The notes beneath the pieces are model-generated. The model had not been told where the DNA came from. It ran no database searches and saw only the letters and a program-made list of their open reading frames with translations. A DNA stretch of 64,000 nt, taken from assembly GCA_002722885.1 (NCBI GenBank), contig PBNE01000006.1, positions 147,690-211,689 of the forward strand, in the 5' to 3' direction. This DNA comes from Rhodospirillaceae bacterium. Lineage in GTDB: Bacteria; Pseudomonadota; Alphaproteobacteria; SP197. A program made the position numbers and the translations under genes. Shown in pieces: positions 8,373-16,764 of the stretch (within the stretch, counting starts at the first letter, position 1; every line of letters starts with the position of its first letter).

Positions 8373-10613
8373 TCAGAAGGGTGCGGGATCGCAGAACCGC
8401 CGGATCACATTGGACGTCAGAACGGCTATGGTGTTCTGGAAGTTGTTGCAGGGAAGGGCCGAGACATAGGTGATGGAGCCGGTCGCAAAGACCGCGCCGC
8501 CTTGGGCAGTCTCGAAGAACATCATGTCAGCGCGAATCTGCGGGTTGATCGAGCCATGGATGCGCGGGTGCATGTGGCCGATCTCCTCGTTGACCAGAAG
8601 CACGGTGTCGGAGTGGTCGAAGCTCGAAGCCACCACCAGCGCATGGGGAGGCGTACCCCGTTCGGGGTTGGCGCAGTCAAGCTCCCAGCCTGCCGCGCCG
8701 CCGCCCAACAGCCCGGTGTCGCCCACGAGATCGCCGTCGATGCCCTCGAACATCCAGGCGGCACGCGGGTCACGGCCCTGCTTGGTGATCCGGTAGGGAC
8801 TCGACCAGTCAAAGCCTTGGGCGATGAAGCCATTGCCGACGAGCTTGTTGGGCGCCCGCCCGGCATGCCACCACAGGCCGCCCATCTCGCCGGTGAAACT
8901 CATGTAGTATTCGCCGGGTTCGGCAATCCACGAGCGGGAACCGTCCTCGGCTCGGCGCATCTCGATCACACCGGGTTTGTCGGGATTATAGGCGACACGC
9001 CAGTAGAAGCCGTTGCCGCCCATATACATCAGCCGTCCGCCCTGGCCGGTGAACGCCTCATAGGCATCGAGCATCCGGGTCGAGGTGTACTCGGGATGGC
9101 TCATGGTCATCACGCAGGGCCACTGCTTCAGCAGATCGACGCCTTCGCGGTCGATGTCCTCATCGGTGATCATGTCGTAGGCGATGTCTTCATGCTCCAG
9201 CCAGGCGATCAGGTGCATGTCGGCGGAAAGCTGCCAGAGCGAGTTGTGCGTCGGTGAGAAGTTTACGACCGGGCGAAGGCGCGAGCTGTAGTGCGGGCCC
9301 GACCCATCCGCGTGCAGGCCATACATCGACATGCCGATCTCGGGATGATCGTTCTGATACAAATCGTCGGGTCCCATGCGGGCGACGCGGTTGAACTGGA
9401 AGTCGTAGCCGGGATCGAACGTTTCATCGATGTTGGCATAGGCGAGATAGCTGGCATCGGGCATCACGACGCAGAGCGGTGCAGTGGTCTCGCCTTTCCG
9501 AGGCCGCACGACAAAGGGCACAAACTCGGCCACGCTGCCCTCACGCTCCAGCTTCGCTGCATAGAGGCCGCTGCGGACATCAGCTGGAAGGGTGGCCTCG
9601 ATGTCGGTCTCCCAGCCGCAGTCGTAGATCGCGTCTTCCACGACATAAAGCGCACCCCACTGTTCCGGGGCATCGGTCCAGCGATGTTGCGTCGTGTCCC
9701 AGTTGTGGCCGGTCTTGGCGCGCATCGGCAGGTTGACGGCTTCGCCATCGATGCCGTTGCCAGAGATATCGGCCAAGCGGTCGGTTGAGATGTCGATCGA
9801 AAAATCCCAGGCAATCACCACGCGGTCTTTCAGGCCCTCGGGCATGGGGCCTGTGGTCAGGGCCATAACTTCATCGTCGCCGAGCAGGCCGTGGCTGACG
9901 ACCGGCCGTTCCAGCTTGCCGTTGACATGGCCGCCCGGGAACCAGGGCGTGATGTTGTCGCGGTGGTTGTAGGCGCCCGCCATGAAGGCCGCGGTGTGAT
10001 TGTGCGGCGAGGCCACGGTCGAACCATCGGCGGTGGCCTCACAGCGCTCAGGGAGCGTGGCGTGAGGTTGGATCATCCGCTGGACGATGCGCAGCTCCTT
10101 CGTGTCGGCATCATAGCTGCCGGCCAGCAGATACCACTGGCGTGCGATCAGGGGCTCCGGTGCGGCGACGCGGGCGGTGGTGTGGTCGTTGCCGTCGCCG
10201 ATGAAGAAACAGGCATGGCCGTCGCCGTTGGTGAAGAGGCCCCAGCCGTGTTCGGTCGACTCGTCGAACTTGGAAACGATGGATTTCCAAGGCCGCTCCG
10301 GAGTCGTCGGCCAGAACAGGATCTGGACCGTGAAACTCTCCAGCGTCTCGAAGGCCGCATGATGCGGGGCGATGCCGTGAGAGCCGGGGAAGATGCGCTG
10401 GTGCCGCGCCGGGTAACGGCCGTTGGCGGCAAGGTCGACGGTTTCGTCGCGGTAACCGGGGCCGGCGGGTTGATTATCGCCCGACAGCAGGCGCACGATG
10501 GTGGCCCCGAACTGATCGGGCCCGCCCTCGTCGCAATTGACCCTAATGGCGATGGTATCGCCGGGTTCCACCGAGATCTTGTCGGCATAAGCGCCCAGTG
10601 TCTTGACCTGCAT
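8373..10613 (-). CDS. N,N-dimethylformamidase large (beta) subunit-like protein
   Basis: A 746-aa protein whose length and layout match the large subunit of dimethylformamidase. It has an N-terminal beta domain, a LamG-like concanavalin domain at roughly residues 90-270, and a large C-terminal domain with YLAYANIDE, the aromatic HADGSGPHYSSRLRP region and GGNGFYWR. The characterised enzyme is an iron amidase with a two-Tyr, one-carboxylate site; I see suitable conserved-looking Tyr and Glu residues but cannot align them here. No small (alpha) subunit gene is adjacent, so activity on formamides is uncertain and another amide may be the substrate. The ATG follows a GAGGGGA site that abuts a perfect hairpin. 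Confidence 0.8.
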   Translation of the reverse strand: MQVKTLGAYADKISVEPGDTIAIRVNCDEGGPDQFGATIVRLLSGDNQPAGPGYRDETVDLAANGRYPARHQRIFPGSHGIAPHHAAFETLESFTVQILFWPTTPERPWKSIVSKFDESTEHGWGLFTNGDGHACFFIGDGNDHTTARVAAPEPLIARQWYLLAGSYDADTKELRIVQRMIQPHATLPERCEATADGSTVASPHNHTAAFMAGAYNHRDNITPWFPGGHVNGKLERPVVSHGLLGDDEVMALTTGPMPEGLKDRVVIAWDFSIDISTDRLADISGNGIDGEAVNLPMRAKTGHNWDTTQHRWTDAPEQWGALYVVEDAIYDCGWETDIEATLPADVRSGLYAAKLEREGSVAEFVPFVVRPRKGETTAPLCVVMPDASYLAYANIDETFDPGYDFQFNRVARMGPDDLYQNDHPEIGMSMYGLHADGSGPHYSSRLRPVVNFSPTHNSLWQLSADMHLIAWLEHEDIAYDMITDEDIDREGVDLLKQWPCVMTMSHPEYTSTRMLDAYEAFTGQGGRLMYMGGNGFYWRVAYNPDKPGVIEMRRAEDGSRSWIAEPGEYYMSFTGEMGGLWWHAGRAPNKLVGNGFIAQGFDWSSPYRITKQGRDPRAAWMFEGIDGDLVGDTGLLGGGAAGWELDCANPERGTPPHALVVASSFDHSDTVLLVNEEIGHMHPRIHGSINPQIRADMMFFETAQGGAVFATGSITYVSALPCNNFQNTIAVLTSNVIRRFCDPAPF

Positions 10614-10622
10614 GATTCGTCC

Positions 10623-10651
10623 CCTCTGTCTGTCTCAGACTGCGACAGAGG
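10623..10651 (-). promoter_or_regulatory. Perfect 8-bp dyad touching the ribosome site of the amidase gene
   Basis: On the minus strand CCTCTGTC and GACAGAGG are exact complements separated by 13 nt, and the second arm runs directly into the GAGGGGA ribosome site 9 nt before the ATG of the dimethylformamidase-like gene. In RNA the hairpin would occlude part of that site; in DNA the dyad could bind a regulator. Which of these applies cannot be told from sequence. Confidence 0.5.
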
Positions 10652-10778
10652 CGAACGCCGTTCAACTCCGGGCACACGCGTTTGGCGCCCCGGATAACCA
10701 TTTCTCATGTCTGGCATGACTGAGCCTCGCTTGCCCCTCCAGTAGGCCCGCTCTACAGCAGATGTGGGGAGCACAACC

Positions 10779-11921
10779 ATGTCGGAGAAGATGCCCGTCC
10801 GGGCGATGTCGATCTGCGTGATGAGCACTGTGTCCGTCACCGTGACCATGGGCATCACGCTGCCCTTCCTCGCGCTGGTGCTCGACGGTTGGGGTGTCGA
10901 TCCCTGGATCAACGGGCTGAGTGCCGCATCCCAGATGATCGCCGTTCTGTTTCTGGCAATCTTCGGCCCGCGCTTTATGGCGCGCTTCGGCACCAAGAAG
11001 GTGATCGGCTTCGGTCTGGCTGGCGTGGCGGTTTCGCTTATTCTGTTGCCAATTTTCCCGAATGTCTGGCTATGGTTTCCGATCCGCTTCCTGCTCGGCT
11101 TTTCGTCTGAGATGGTCTGGACCGCGGGCGACGTCTGGATCAACCAGCTTGCGCCTGAGAAGAAGCGCGGTCGCATCATCGGGCTGACCGGGTTCTTCCA
11201 GCACGGCGGCTTTGCCGTCGGGCCAATTCTTCTCGCATTCCTGGGAACAGAGACCTGGGTGCCGCTCTACATCGGCATCGGCATCGTGCTGATGGGGCTT
11301 CTGCCGCTGGGTCTGACCGGTCCTGCCGCGACCTTCGCTGGCCACGAGGCCTCGGCGCGCATTCTGCATTTCCTCAAGGTTGCACCAGGCCTGATGATCG
11401 CGGGTTTTATGTTCGGTCTGATCGACAGCGCCACGCTGTCGCTGTTGCCGGTCTACGGCCTGCGCAAGGATCTGAGTTCTGAGCTGGCTGAAGCCATGCT
11501 CAGCATCTTCGTGATTGGCGCCATGATGGGTCAGATTCCCATGGGCGTCCTGGCCGAGCGCTTCGGTGCGCGGAAGCTCATCCTGTGTGGTGCGTGTCTG
11601 TCGCTGGTCTGCATGCTGGCGATGCCCTGGACCATCACACACTCGGTCCTGATCTTTCCGATTCTGGCCCTGCTCGGCGCCGGGCTGGGAACCTTCTACA
11701 CCGTCGCGCTGGTCGATATGGGTAGCCGGTTCAAGGGTGGCGCCCTGATCGGCGTGACAACGAGCTTCATGTTCCTGTGGGCGACCGGCAGTGTGATCGG
11801 GCCCGGCATCTCCGGCATTGCCATCGAGCTAGGCGGCCCCGACGCCATGCCGCTGACCGGCGCCGTGCTGACACTAGCCTTCATCGGTCTTCTGATCTGG
11901 CGCATTCGCAAGGAAGGCTAG
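10779..11921 (+). CDS. MFS transporter (YcaD-like)
   Basis: A 380-aa inner-membrane permease with about twelve hydrophobic segments. The family signature lies in the first half as PIRFLLGFSSEMVWTAGDVWINQLAPEKKRGR, the usual G-E-x-W-I-N-E region of YcaD-like facilitators. I chose ATG 10779 with GGGGAG upstream over the ORF-track start five codons earlier. It is divergent from the dimethylformamidase-like gene and followed 22 bp later by a decayed paralogue. It may import or export a compound handled by the surrounding hydrolases, but no substrate is visible. Confidence 0.85.
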   Translation: MSEKMPVRAMSICVMSTVSVTVTMGITLPFLALVLDGWGVDPWINGLSAASQMIAVLFLAIFGPRFMARFGTKKVIGFGLAGVAVSLILLPIFPNVWLWFPIRFLLGFSSEMVWTAGDVWINQLAPEKKRGRIIGLTGFFQHGGFAVGPILLAFLGTETWVPLYIGIGIVLMGLLPLGLTGPAATFAGHEASARILHFLKVAPGLMIAGFMFGLIDSATLSLLPVYGLRKDLSSELAEAMLSIFVIGAMMGQIPMGVLAERFGARKLILCGACLSLVCMLAMPWTITHSVLIFPILALLGAGLGTFYTVALVDMGSRFKGGALIGVTTSFMFLWATGSVIGPGISGIAIELGGPDAMPLTGAVLTLAFIGLLIWRIRKEG

Positions 11922-11943
11922 ATCGTTACCAGAGCGTTGAGAG

Positions 11944-12924
11944 ATGGACGCAGACATCACACCAGCCCAGCGTCGCCGTGGCCTCATCGCGTGCATCGCG
12001 GCGAGCATGACCGTTACCCTGACGATGGGTCTGACATTGCCGTTCATGGCGAACTAGCTTGAGAACCAGAATGTCCCAGGCTGGCTGAACGGGCTCAGCG
12101 CCTCGGTCCAGATGATGGCCGTGTTGTTTCTGGTTCCCTTTGCGCTGCGCCTGATGAAGCGGTTCGGTCTGCTGCCGGTCGTCGCCACGGGCATCGTCGG
12201 CATGGCCCTCAGTCTCGCGCTGATCCCGCTTTTTCCCAATGCCTGGCTCTTGTTCCCGATCCGCTTCCTGCTCGGATTCTGCGGCGAGCTGGTGTTCACC
12301 GCAGGCGACGTCTGGCTCAATCAGCTGGCAGAGGAGAAGAACTGCGGCAAGACGCTCGCCATCGCCGGGGTATTCCAGCATGCCGGCTTTGCGATCGGAT
12401 CTCTGGTCATCGGGCTCGTCGGCACGAAGAGCTGGATGGCGCTCTACATCGGGATGGCGGCTGTCACCCTGGGTCTGATCCCACTTTGCTTCGGTCGTGG
12501 CACCGGCCAGGCGATCGAGGGTGAGCACCGCGCGCGCATTTTCTACTTCTTCCGCGTCGCGCCGGTCCTGATGGTGGCGGGCCTGATGTTCGGATTGATC
12601 GATGAATTCATTCTGGCGCTGCTGATGCTTCTGGTGCTGCCCTTCATCGTGACGAACAGCGTGCTCAGCACGCTGTTCGTCACGATGGGTGAACGGTTCA
12701 AGGGCGGTGAGCTGGTCGATATCACCACGAGCTTCATGTTCCTTTAGGCCTTCGGCGCCTTTGTAGCGCCCGGCATGTCGGGGCTGGCGATGGAGTTTGG
12801 CGGACCCGATGGCATGCCGGTGCTCGCTGCGCTGTTGAGTGTGTTGTTCCTCGCTCTGCTGATCCACGAAACCCGCAAGGCTGCCAGAGCAGCCGGTCAG
12901 CCTGCCTCAAAGGCGGCTGACTAG
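11944..12924 (+). pseudogene. Decayed MFS transporter, paralogue of the upstream gene
   Basis: From ATG 11944 one frame gives a recognisable copy of the preceding MFS protein, but with an amber TAG at 12055-12057 and another TAG at 12745-12747, where the intact paralogue has Trp in FMFLW. About 50-60 codons are also missing from the second half, between the GLIDEF helix and the GERFKGG loop. The reading frame otherwise runs to a TAG at 12922-12924. Two stops plus an internal deletion make a true pseudogene far likelier than recoding. The ORF track shows only the central open part (12112-12747). It converges on the TTC38-like gene, the two stop codons overlapping. Confidence 0.85.
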
Positions 12925-14237
12925 AGACCCGAGCGCGCCATGTAGGCCCGGTTCAACGGGCTGGCCGGTTTGCGGGCGAAACGCTCGGCGGTGAGCGCCT
13001 GGGCCGTGCTGCGGTCGCCGGCGGCAAGGGCTGCCTCCAGCAGGGTCAGTCCGATCACATCGCGCTGTGCGTGGCTGCCGCCCATGACCTGGGTGCTGTA
13101 ACGTACGGGCACCAATGCGGCGATAGCGTCACCATAGCGTTTCTGGGCGAAGGCTTGGATTCCCCGGCACACGGGCAGGCCCACGGCACGGGTGGCAAAG
13201 GCGTTGGAGTCCTTGCCTTTGGCCACAGCCTCGAGCTTGAGCAACAGGTCAGCCTGGCCCTGTTCGTCGCCACAGGCGGCCAGGGTCATCATCGCGTGCA
13301 TGTCCGAGAAGGCAAAGACACTATCGTCGACGCGATCCTGCCAATAGGGCAGCAGCTCGTCCCACCGGCTCGTGACGTCGACCTCGAAGAGCGTCAGGCG
13401 CCAGAGCAGGGCGGCGCAGTCGCGCATGTCGCTGACATAATCGTCCTTGGGCTGGAACATCGCGGAGTCATAAAGGCTCAGAGCCTCGGCATAGTCGCCC
13501 GCCTCGACATGCAGAAGCGTGGTGTGCCACGTGTTGTGGACCGCAAACACACCGTCCTTCCAGTGGTCCCAGGTGCGGTTCATCCAGTCCATGCCGTCGT
13601 GCAGGCGGCCTTCCATCTCGTAGACATGGGCTACGGCATGCACGGCCCAGGCGTCGCGGTTGTCGGTCTCCCAAGCATAGATGCCACGCTCTTCGGCACG
13701 CGGGTAATCGCCGTCCTCTTCCAGCACAAAAGCGTCCATGCCCGTGATGAAGCTGAAGCCGGGAACGCCGGCATCCCAGAACGGCAGAACCCGCGCAATG
13801 CGATCGCGCATCTGGCGTGTGTCGCCCAGCAGGAAGTCGACAAAATGTGCGGCGTGCAGCGCATAGGTATCGCGCGGATAAGCAGCCAGCACATGATCGT
13901 AGCATGCCTGAGTGCCGGGCCAGTCGCCCCGGTACCAGGCATTCAGGGCCGCGATATGGCCCCGCTCGCGATCGTTGGCGCGCGGCGCCAGGCCGTTCAG
14001 GGTCTCGAGCCGTTCGGCAACCTTCGGCCGGTTGCGGCCGTCGGTGGCCATAAGGTTGCCGGCGGCATGGAAGCAGTGGCCCATGATGAAGTCGGCGTCG
14101 GCCTCCAGCGCGGCATCGACATGCGGATAGGGGTCTTCGTTGAAGGTCTGGAAGAGATCCAGCGCGCGCTCCCAGACCGCCAGGGCGTCGGCGTTGTCGG
14201 TGGAATGGGGGCAGCCGTGTTCGTCGACCAGACTCAT
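12921..14237 (-). CDS. TTC38-like tetratricopeptide repeat protein
   Basis: A 438-aa soluble helical protein resembling the TTC38 family found in bacteria and animals. Helix-turn-helix repeats are visible throughout, with family-like segments such as HAVAHVYEMEGRLHDGMDWM near residue 205 and HNTWHTTLLHVEAGDYAEAL near residue 240. No catalytic function is known for the family; it probably mediates protein contacts. It overlaps the upstream DUF427 gene by 4 bp, so the two are translationally coupled. Members often sit among amine and amide catabolic genes, which fits this neighbourhood, though that statement rests on memory rather than a search. Confidence 0.8.
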   Translation of the reverse strand: MSLVDEHGCPHSTDNADALAVWERALDLFQTFNEDPYPHVDAALEADADFIMGHCFHAAGNLMATDGRNRPKVAERLETLNGLAPRANDRERGHIAALNAWYRGDWPGTQACYDHVLAAYPRDTYALHAAHFVDFLLGDTRQMRDRIARVLPFWDAGVPGFSFITGMDAFVLEEDGDYPRAEERGIYAWETDNRDAWAVHAVAHVYEMEGRLHDGMDWMNRTWDHWKDGVFAVHNTWHTTLLHVEAGDYAEALSLYDSAMFQPKDDYVSDMRDCAALLWRLTLFEVDVTSRWDELLPYWQDRVDDSVFAFSDMHAMMTLAACGDEQGQADLLLKLEAVAKGKDSNAFATRAVGLPVCRGIQAFAQKRYGDAIAALVPVRYSTQVMGGSHAQRDVIGLTLLEAALAAGDRSTAQALTAERFARKPASPLNRAYMARSGL

Positions 14238-15040
14238 GGGGCGGGCTTTCCGTCGACCAGGATGGTACCGACACGTTCGGGGTAGAAGCAGAGGTATCCG
14301 CCGATCCGGCGGACCTCATCGACGGGTTCGGGGTAGTACCAGACCACGTCCTCGATCGTCACCCCACCCGCCGTTATGTGATGATAGCTGGCGGTGCCCT
14401 TGTAGGGATAGCCGGTCCTGAGTTCAGACGGGAACAGGGCCGCCGCTGCGACATCCTCACGCGGAATGTAATAGCGCGGCCGGTCTCCGGTCTCGAACAG
14501 AAACCGGGCCCTTGTCGTCCTCGCGATCGTTTCGCCCCCGGCAATGACTTCGACCGGGCGGTGACTTTCCACGATGTCGATCCTGACGTGGGGATCGCGG
14601 GCGTGGATGAAGACCTCTTCGTCTTCCTCGTGCCAGCGATCGAGTTGATTCCAGTAGAAGGCGAGCCAGCCGGAGATCGCGGCGGCCTCGTCATAGGGTG
14701 CTTCATAGCTCCACACCGCGTTCTCCGCCTCGCGGCCGTCGGCGCGGAGCGTGTAGTAGCTGGTATGGCCCTTGAACGGACAAAGGGTGCTGTGATCGGT
14801 AAGGTTCATCAGCGTCATGTCGGCATCGTCGCGCGGCACATAATAGAGTGCGATGTGGCCGGTCTCGCACATCACCACCGCATTCTGTATGTCGAACACC
14901 GTGTGTCCGGCAAAGCTGGCGCGTATGCGCTTGGCACAGGGCACCAGAACGATGCGGTAGTCGGGGTCGTTCTGGTAGCCGGGCGCGGGGCCCGCACGGG
15001 TCCCGGGTGCGTGACGTTCGGCTGCAGGCGCGGTATCCAC
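14234..15040 (-). CDS. Protein with two DUF427 domains
   Basis: A 268-aa protein with tandem DUF427 repeats of about 100 residues each. The first repeat contains RIRASFAGHTVFD, then YYVPRDDADM and CPFKGHTSYYTL; the second contains YIPREDVAA and YPYKGTASYHHI. DUF427 is a small beta fold of unknown function, and two-domain forms are common in actinobacteria and proteobacteria. The start is GTG at 15040 with a GGAGAG site. It is the first gene of a two-gene unit with the TTC38-like protein and is divergent from the ureohydrolase gene. Confidence 0.85.
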   Translation of the reverse strand: MDTAPAAERHAPGTRAGPAPGYQNDPDYRIVLVPCAKRIRASFAGHTVFDIQNAVVMCETGHIALYYVPRDDADMTLMNLTDHSTLCPFKGHTSYYTLRADGREAENAVWSYEAPYDEAAAISGWLAFYWNQLDRWHEEDEEVFIHARDPHVRIDIVESHRPVEVIAGGETIARTTRARFLFETGDRPRYYIPREDVAAAALFPSELRTGYPYKGTASYHHITAGGVTIEDVVWYYPEPVDEVRRIGGYLCFYPERVGTILVDGKPAP

Positions 15041-15109
15041 ACGTTCTCTCCGGCGGTGGTGTCGGTCTATGCTTACACTGCCTGACCCAGACCATTAAGG
15101 AACAAGACC

Positions 15110-16111
15110 ATGAGCGAAGACGACAGCGGTGTTCCCGACGCACGACGGAAAGCCTGGGGCGCCGTCTACAAGCCCCGTTACTCCGGTGTGGCCACCTTCA
15201 TGCGCCAGGACCTGCGCGAAGACCCGGAGACCTGGGACGGGATCGAGATCGGCCTGATCGGCGTGCCCTTCGACGGCGGTGTCACAAACCGCCCCGGTGC
15301 GCGCCACGGCCCGCGGGCCCTGCGCGACATGTCGACGCTGATGGGGCGCATCAATCATCACACCAAGGCGCGTCCCTACGACTGGGTGGTCAGCGCCGAC
15401 CTGGGCGATGTCATGATCGAGGGCGTCTATGAGCTCGATCGTGCCATCGACGACATTGAGAACTTCTACGCCAAGGTGGTGGCGGCCGGCATCATGCCGT
15501 TGACCGGCGGTGGCGATCATTCGATCACCCTGCCGATCATGCGCGCCATGTCTAAGCACATGGGCGAGCCAGTCGGCCTGATTCATTTCGACGCCCATTG
15601 TGATACCGGCCCGGAGCTCTTCGGCCACAAGCATCACCATGGCGGCCCGTTCAAGGTGGCCGTGGAGGACGGTGTTCTCGATCCCACACGCACAATACAG
15701 ATCGGCATCCGTGGTCCGGCCGAAGCCCTTTGGGACTTCAGCTATTCCAGCGGCATGACCGTGATCCACATCGAAGAGCTCTATGCCATGGGCATCGACG
15801 CTGCGATCGAACAGGCGCGCAAGGTCGTGGGAGACGGTCCGACCTATGTCAGCTTTGATGTCGACGGCATGGACCCGGTCTATGCGCCGGGCACGGGCAC
15901 TCCGGAGGTCGGCGGCTTCACGAGTTATGAAGCCCAGCAGATGCTGCGCGGTCTGCGTGGTATCAACATCGTCGGCGGCGACCTTGTCGAGGTTTCCCCG
16001 CCCTTCGACACGGCGGGCATCACGGCGCTCAACGGCATCCAGATGATGTGGGAGATTCTCTGTCTGATGGCTGAGAAGATCGGCGGAGAAAAGGGACGGC
16101 TGGACGATTAG
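15110..16111 (+). CDS. speB: Agmatinase/ureohydrolase family enzyme
   Basis: A 333-aa binuclear manganese ureohydrolase with all family motifs: GGGDHS near residue 140, DAHCDT near residue 162 and SFDVDGMDP near residue 245. These supply the metal-binding His and Asp residues. The family hydrolyses guanidino groups to urea; members include agmatinase, guanidinobutyrase, guanidinopropionase and others that sequence alone does not separate. It sits beside TTC38/DUF427 and Rieske oxygenase genes rather than other polyamine genes, so a non-agmatine guanidino substrate is quite possible. ATG 15110 has an AAGGAA site. It converges with the GST pseudogene, overlapping by 4 bp. Confidence 0.88.
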   Translation: MSEDDSGVPDARRKAWGAVYKPRYSGVATFMRQDLREDPETWDGIEIGLIGVPFDGGVTNRPGARHGPRALRDMSTLMGRINHHTKARPYDWVVSADLGDVMIEGVYELDRAIDDIENFYAKVVAAGIMPLTGGGDHSITLPIMRAMSKHMGEPVGLIHFDAHCDTGPELFGHKHHHGGPFKVAVEDGVLDPTRTIQIGIRGPAEALWDFSYSSGMTVIHIEELYAMGIDAAIEQARKVVGDGPTYVSFDVDGMDPVYAPGTGTPEVGGFTSYEAQQMLRGLRGINIVGGDLVEVSPPFDTAGITALNGIQMMWEILCLMAEKIGGEKGRLDD

Positions 16112-16764
16112 TCCAGTTCGTCGTGGCTCACGGTCCACGGCTCCGCAGCACCATCGGCACACCAGGCACGCATGGCAGGCGGCGTCATCATAGCGTCAAC
16201 GTAGGCCTGTGAGACGGCATCGAGTCCGACCTCGTAGGTTACGAAGCGGCTGACGACGGTCGCATACATCGTATCGGCGGCACAGAACGCGCCGAACAGG
16301 AAGTCTCCGCCGGAGCCGTGACCGGTCCGGCAGGTGTTCCAGCGTTACTGCACACGGGCGATGTCCTTGAGGCAGCCGTCGGTGCGGCTGCGACCGGGCA
16401 GGCGCTTGCGAGTATTCATTGGCATGGCGTCACCCAGCGCGCCAAAGCCACCGTGCATCTCGTTGGCCGCGCTGCGGGCGACCGCGCGGGTCGCGAGATC
16501 GGCGGGCCAGACACCGGCATCGGGGTGCCGGTCATGGAGATATTCCATGATCGCCATGGTCTCCCAGACCGTGAGGTCGCCATCGACCAGGCACGGCACC
16601 TTCTTCGACGGCGAGACCTCGGCAATGGCCGCGTCCCAGTTCTCGTCGAACAGCGGGATCGGGCGTTCGTCGAAATCGAGGCCCAGAACCTTCATCAGAA
16701 TCCAGGGGTGCAGGGACCAGGACGAGTAGTTTTTGTTGCCGATGATCAGAAGAGGCGTGGTTAT
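16108..16764 (-). pseudogene. Glutathione S-transferase pseudogene (lost start, internal stop)
   Basis: One continuous frame encodes a GST of about 218 residues: an N-terminal thioredoxin-like part (LLIIGNKNYSSWSLHPW, then KKVPCLVDGDLTVWETMAI) and a helical C-terminal part with GGDFLFGAFCAAD. The expected start codon is ATA at 16762-16764, overlapping the TAA stop of the upstream Rieske gene; an ancestral ATGA overlap would have become ATAA by one G-to-A change. A second lesion is an in-frame TAA at 16345-16347, codon 140. Both suggest recent inactivation, as the rest is well preserved. The gene presumably acted with the Rieske oxygenase in detoxifying or degrading a compound. Confidence 0.82.

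Noticed and set aside
11944-12924. Recoding of TAG as an amino acid in the second MFS gene
   Set aside because: TAG is also used as the normal stop in neighbouring genes, and the copy has a large internal deletion, so decay explains it better.
13071-14285. 404-aa plus-strand ORF
   Set aside because: It is antisense to the TTC38-like gene and lacks a ribosome site or recognisable motif.
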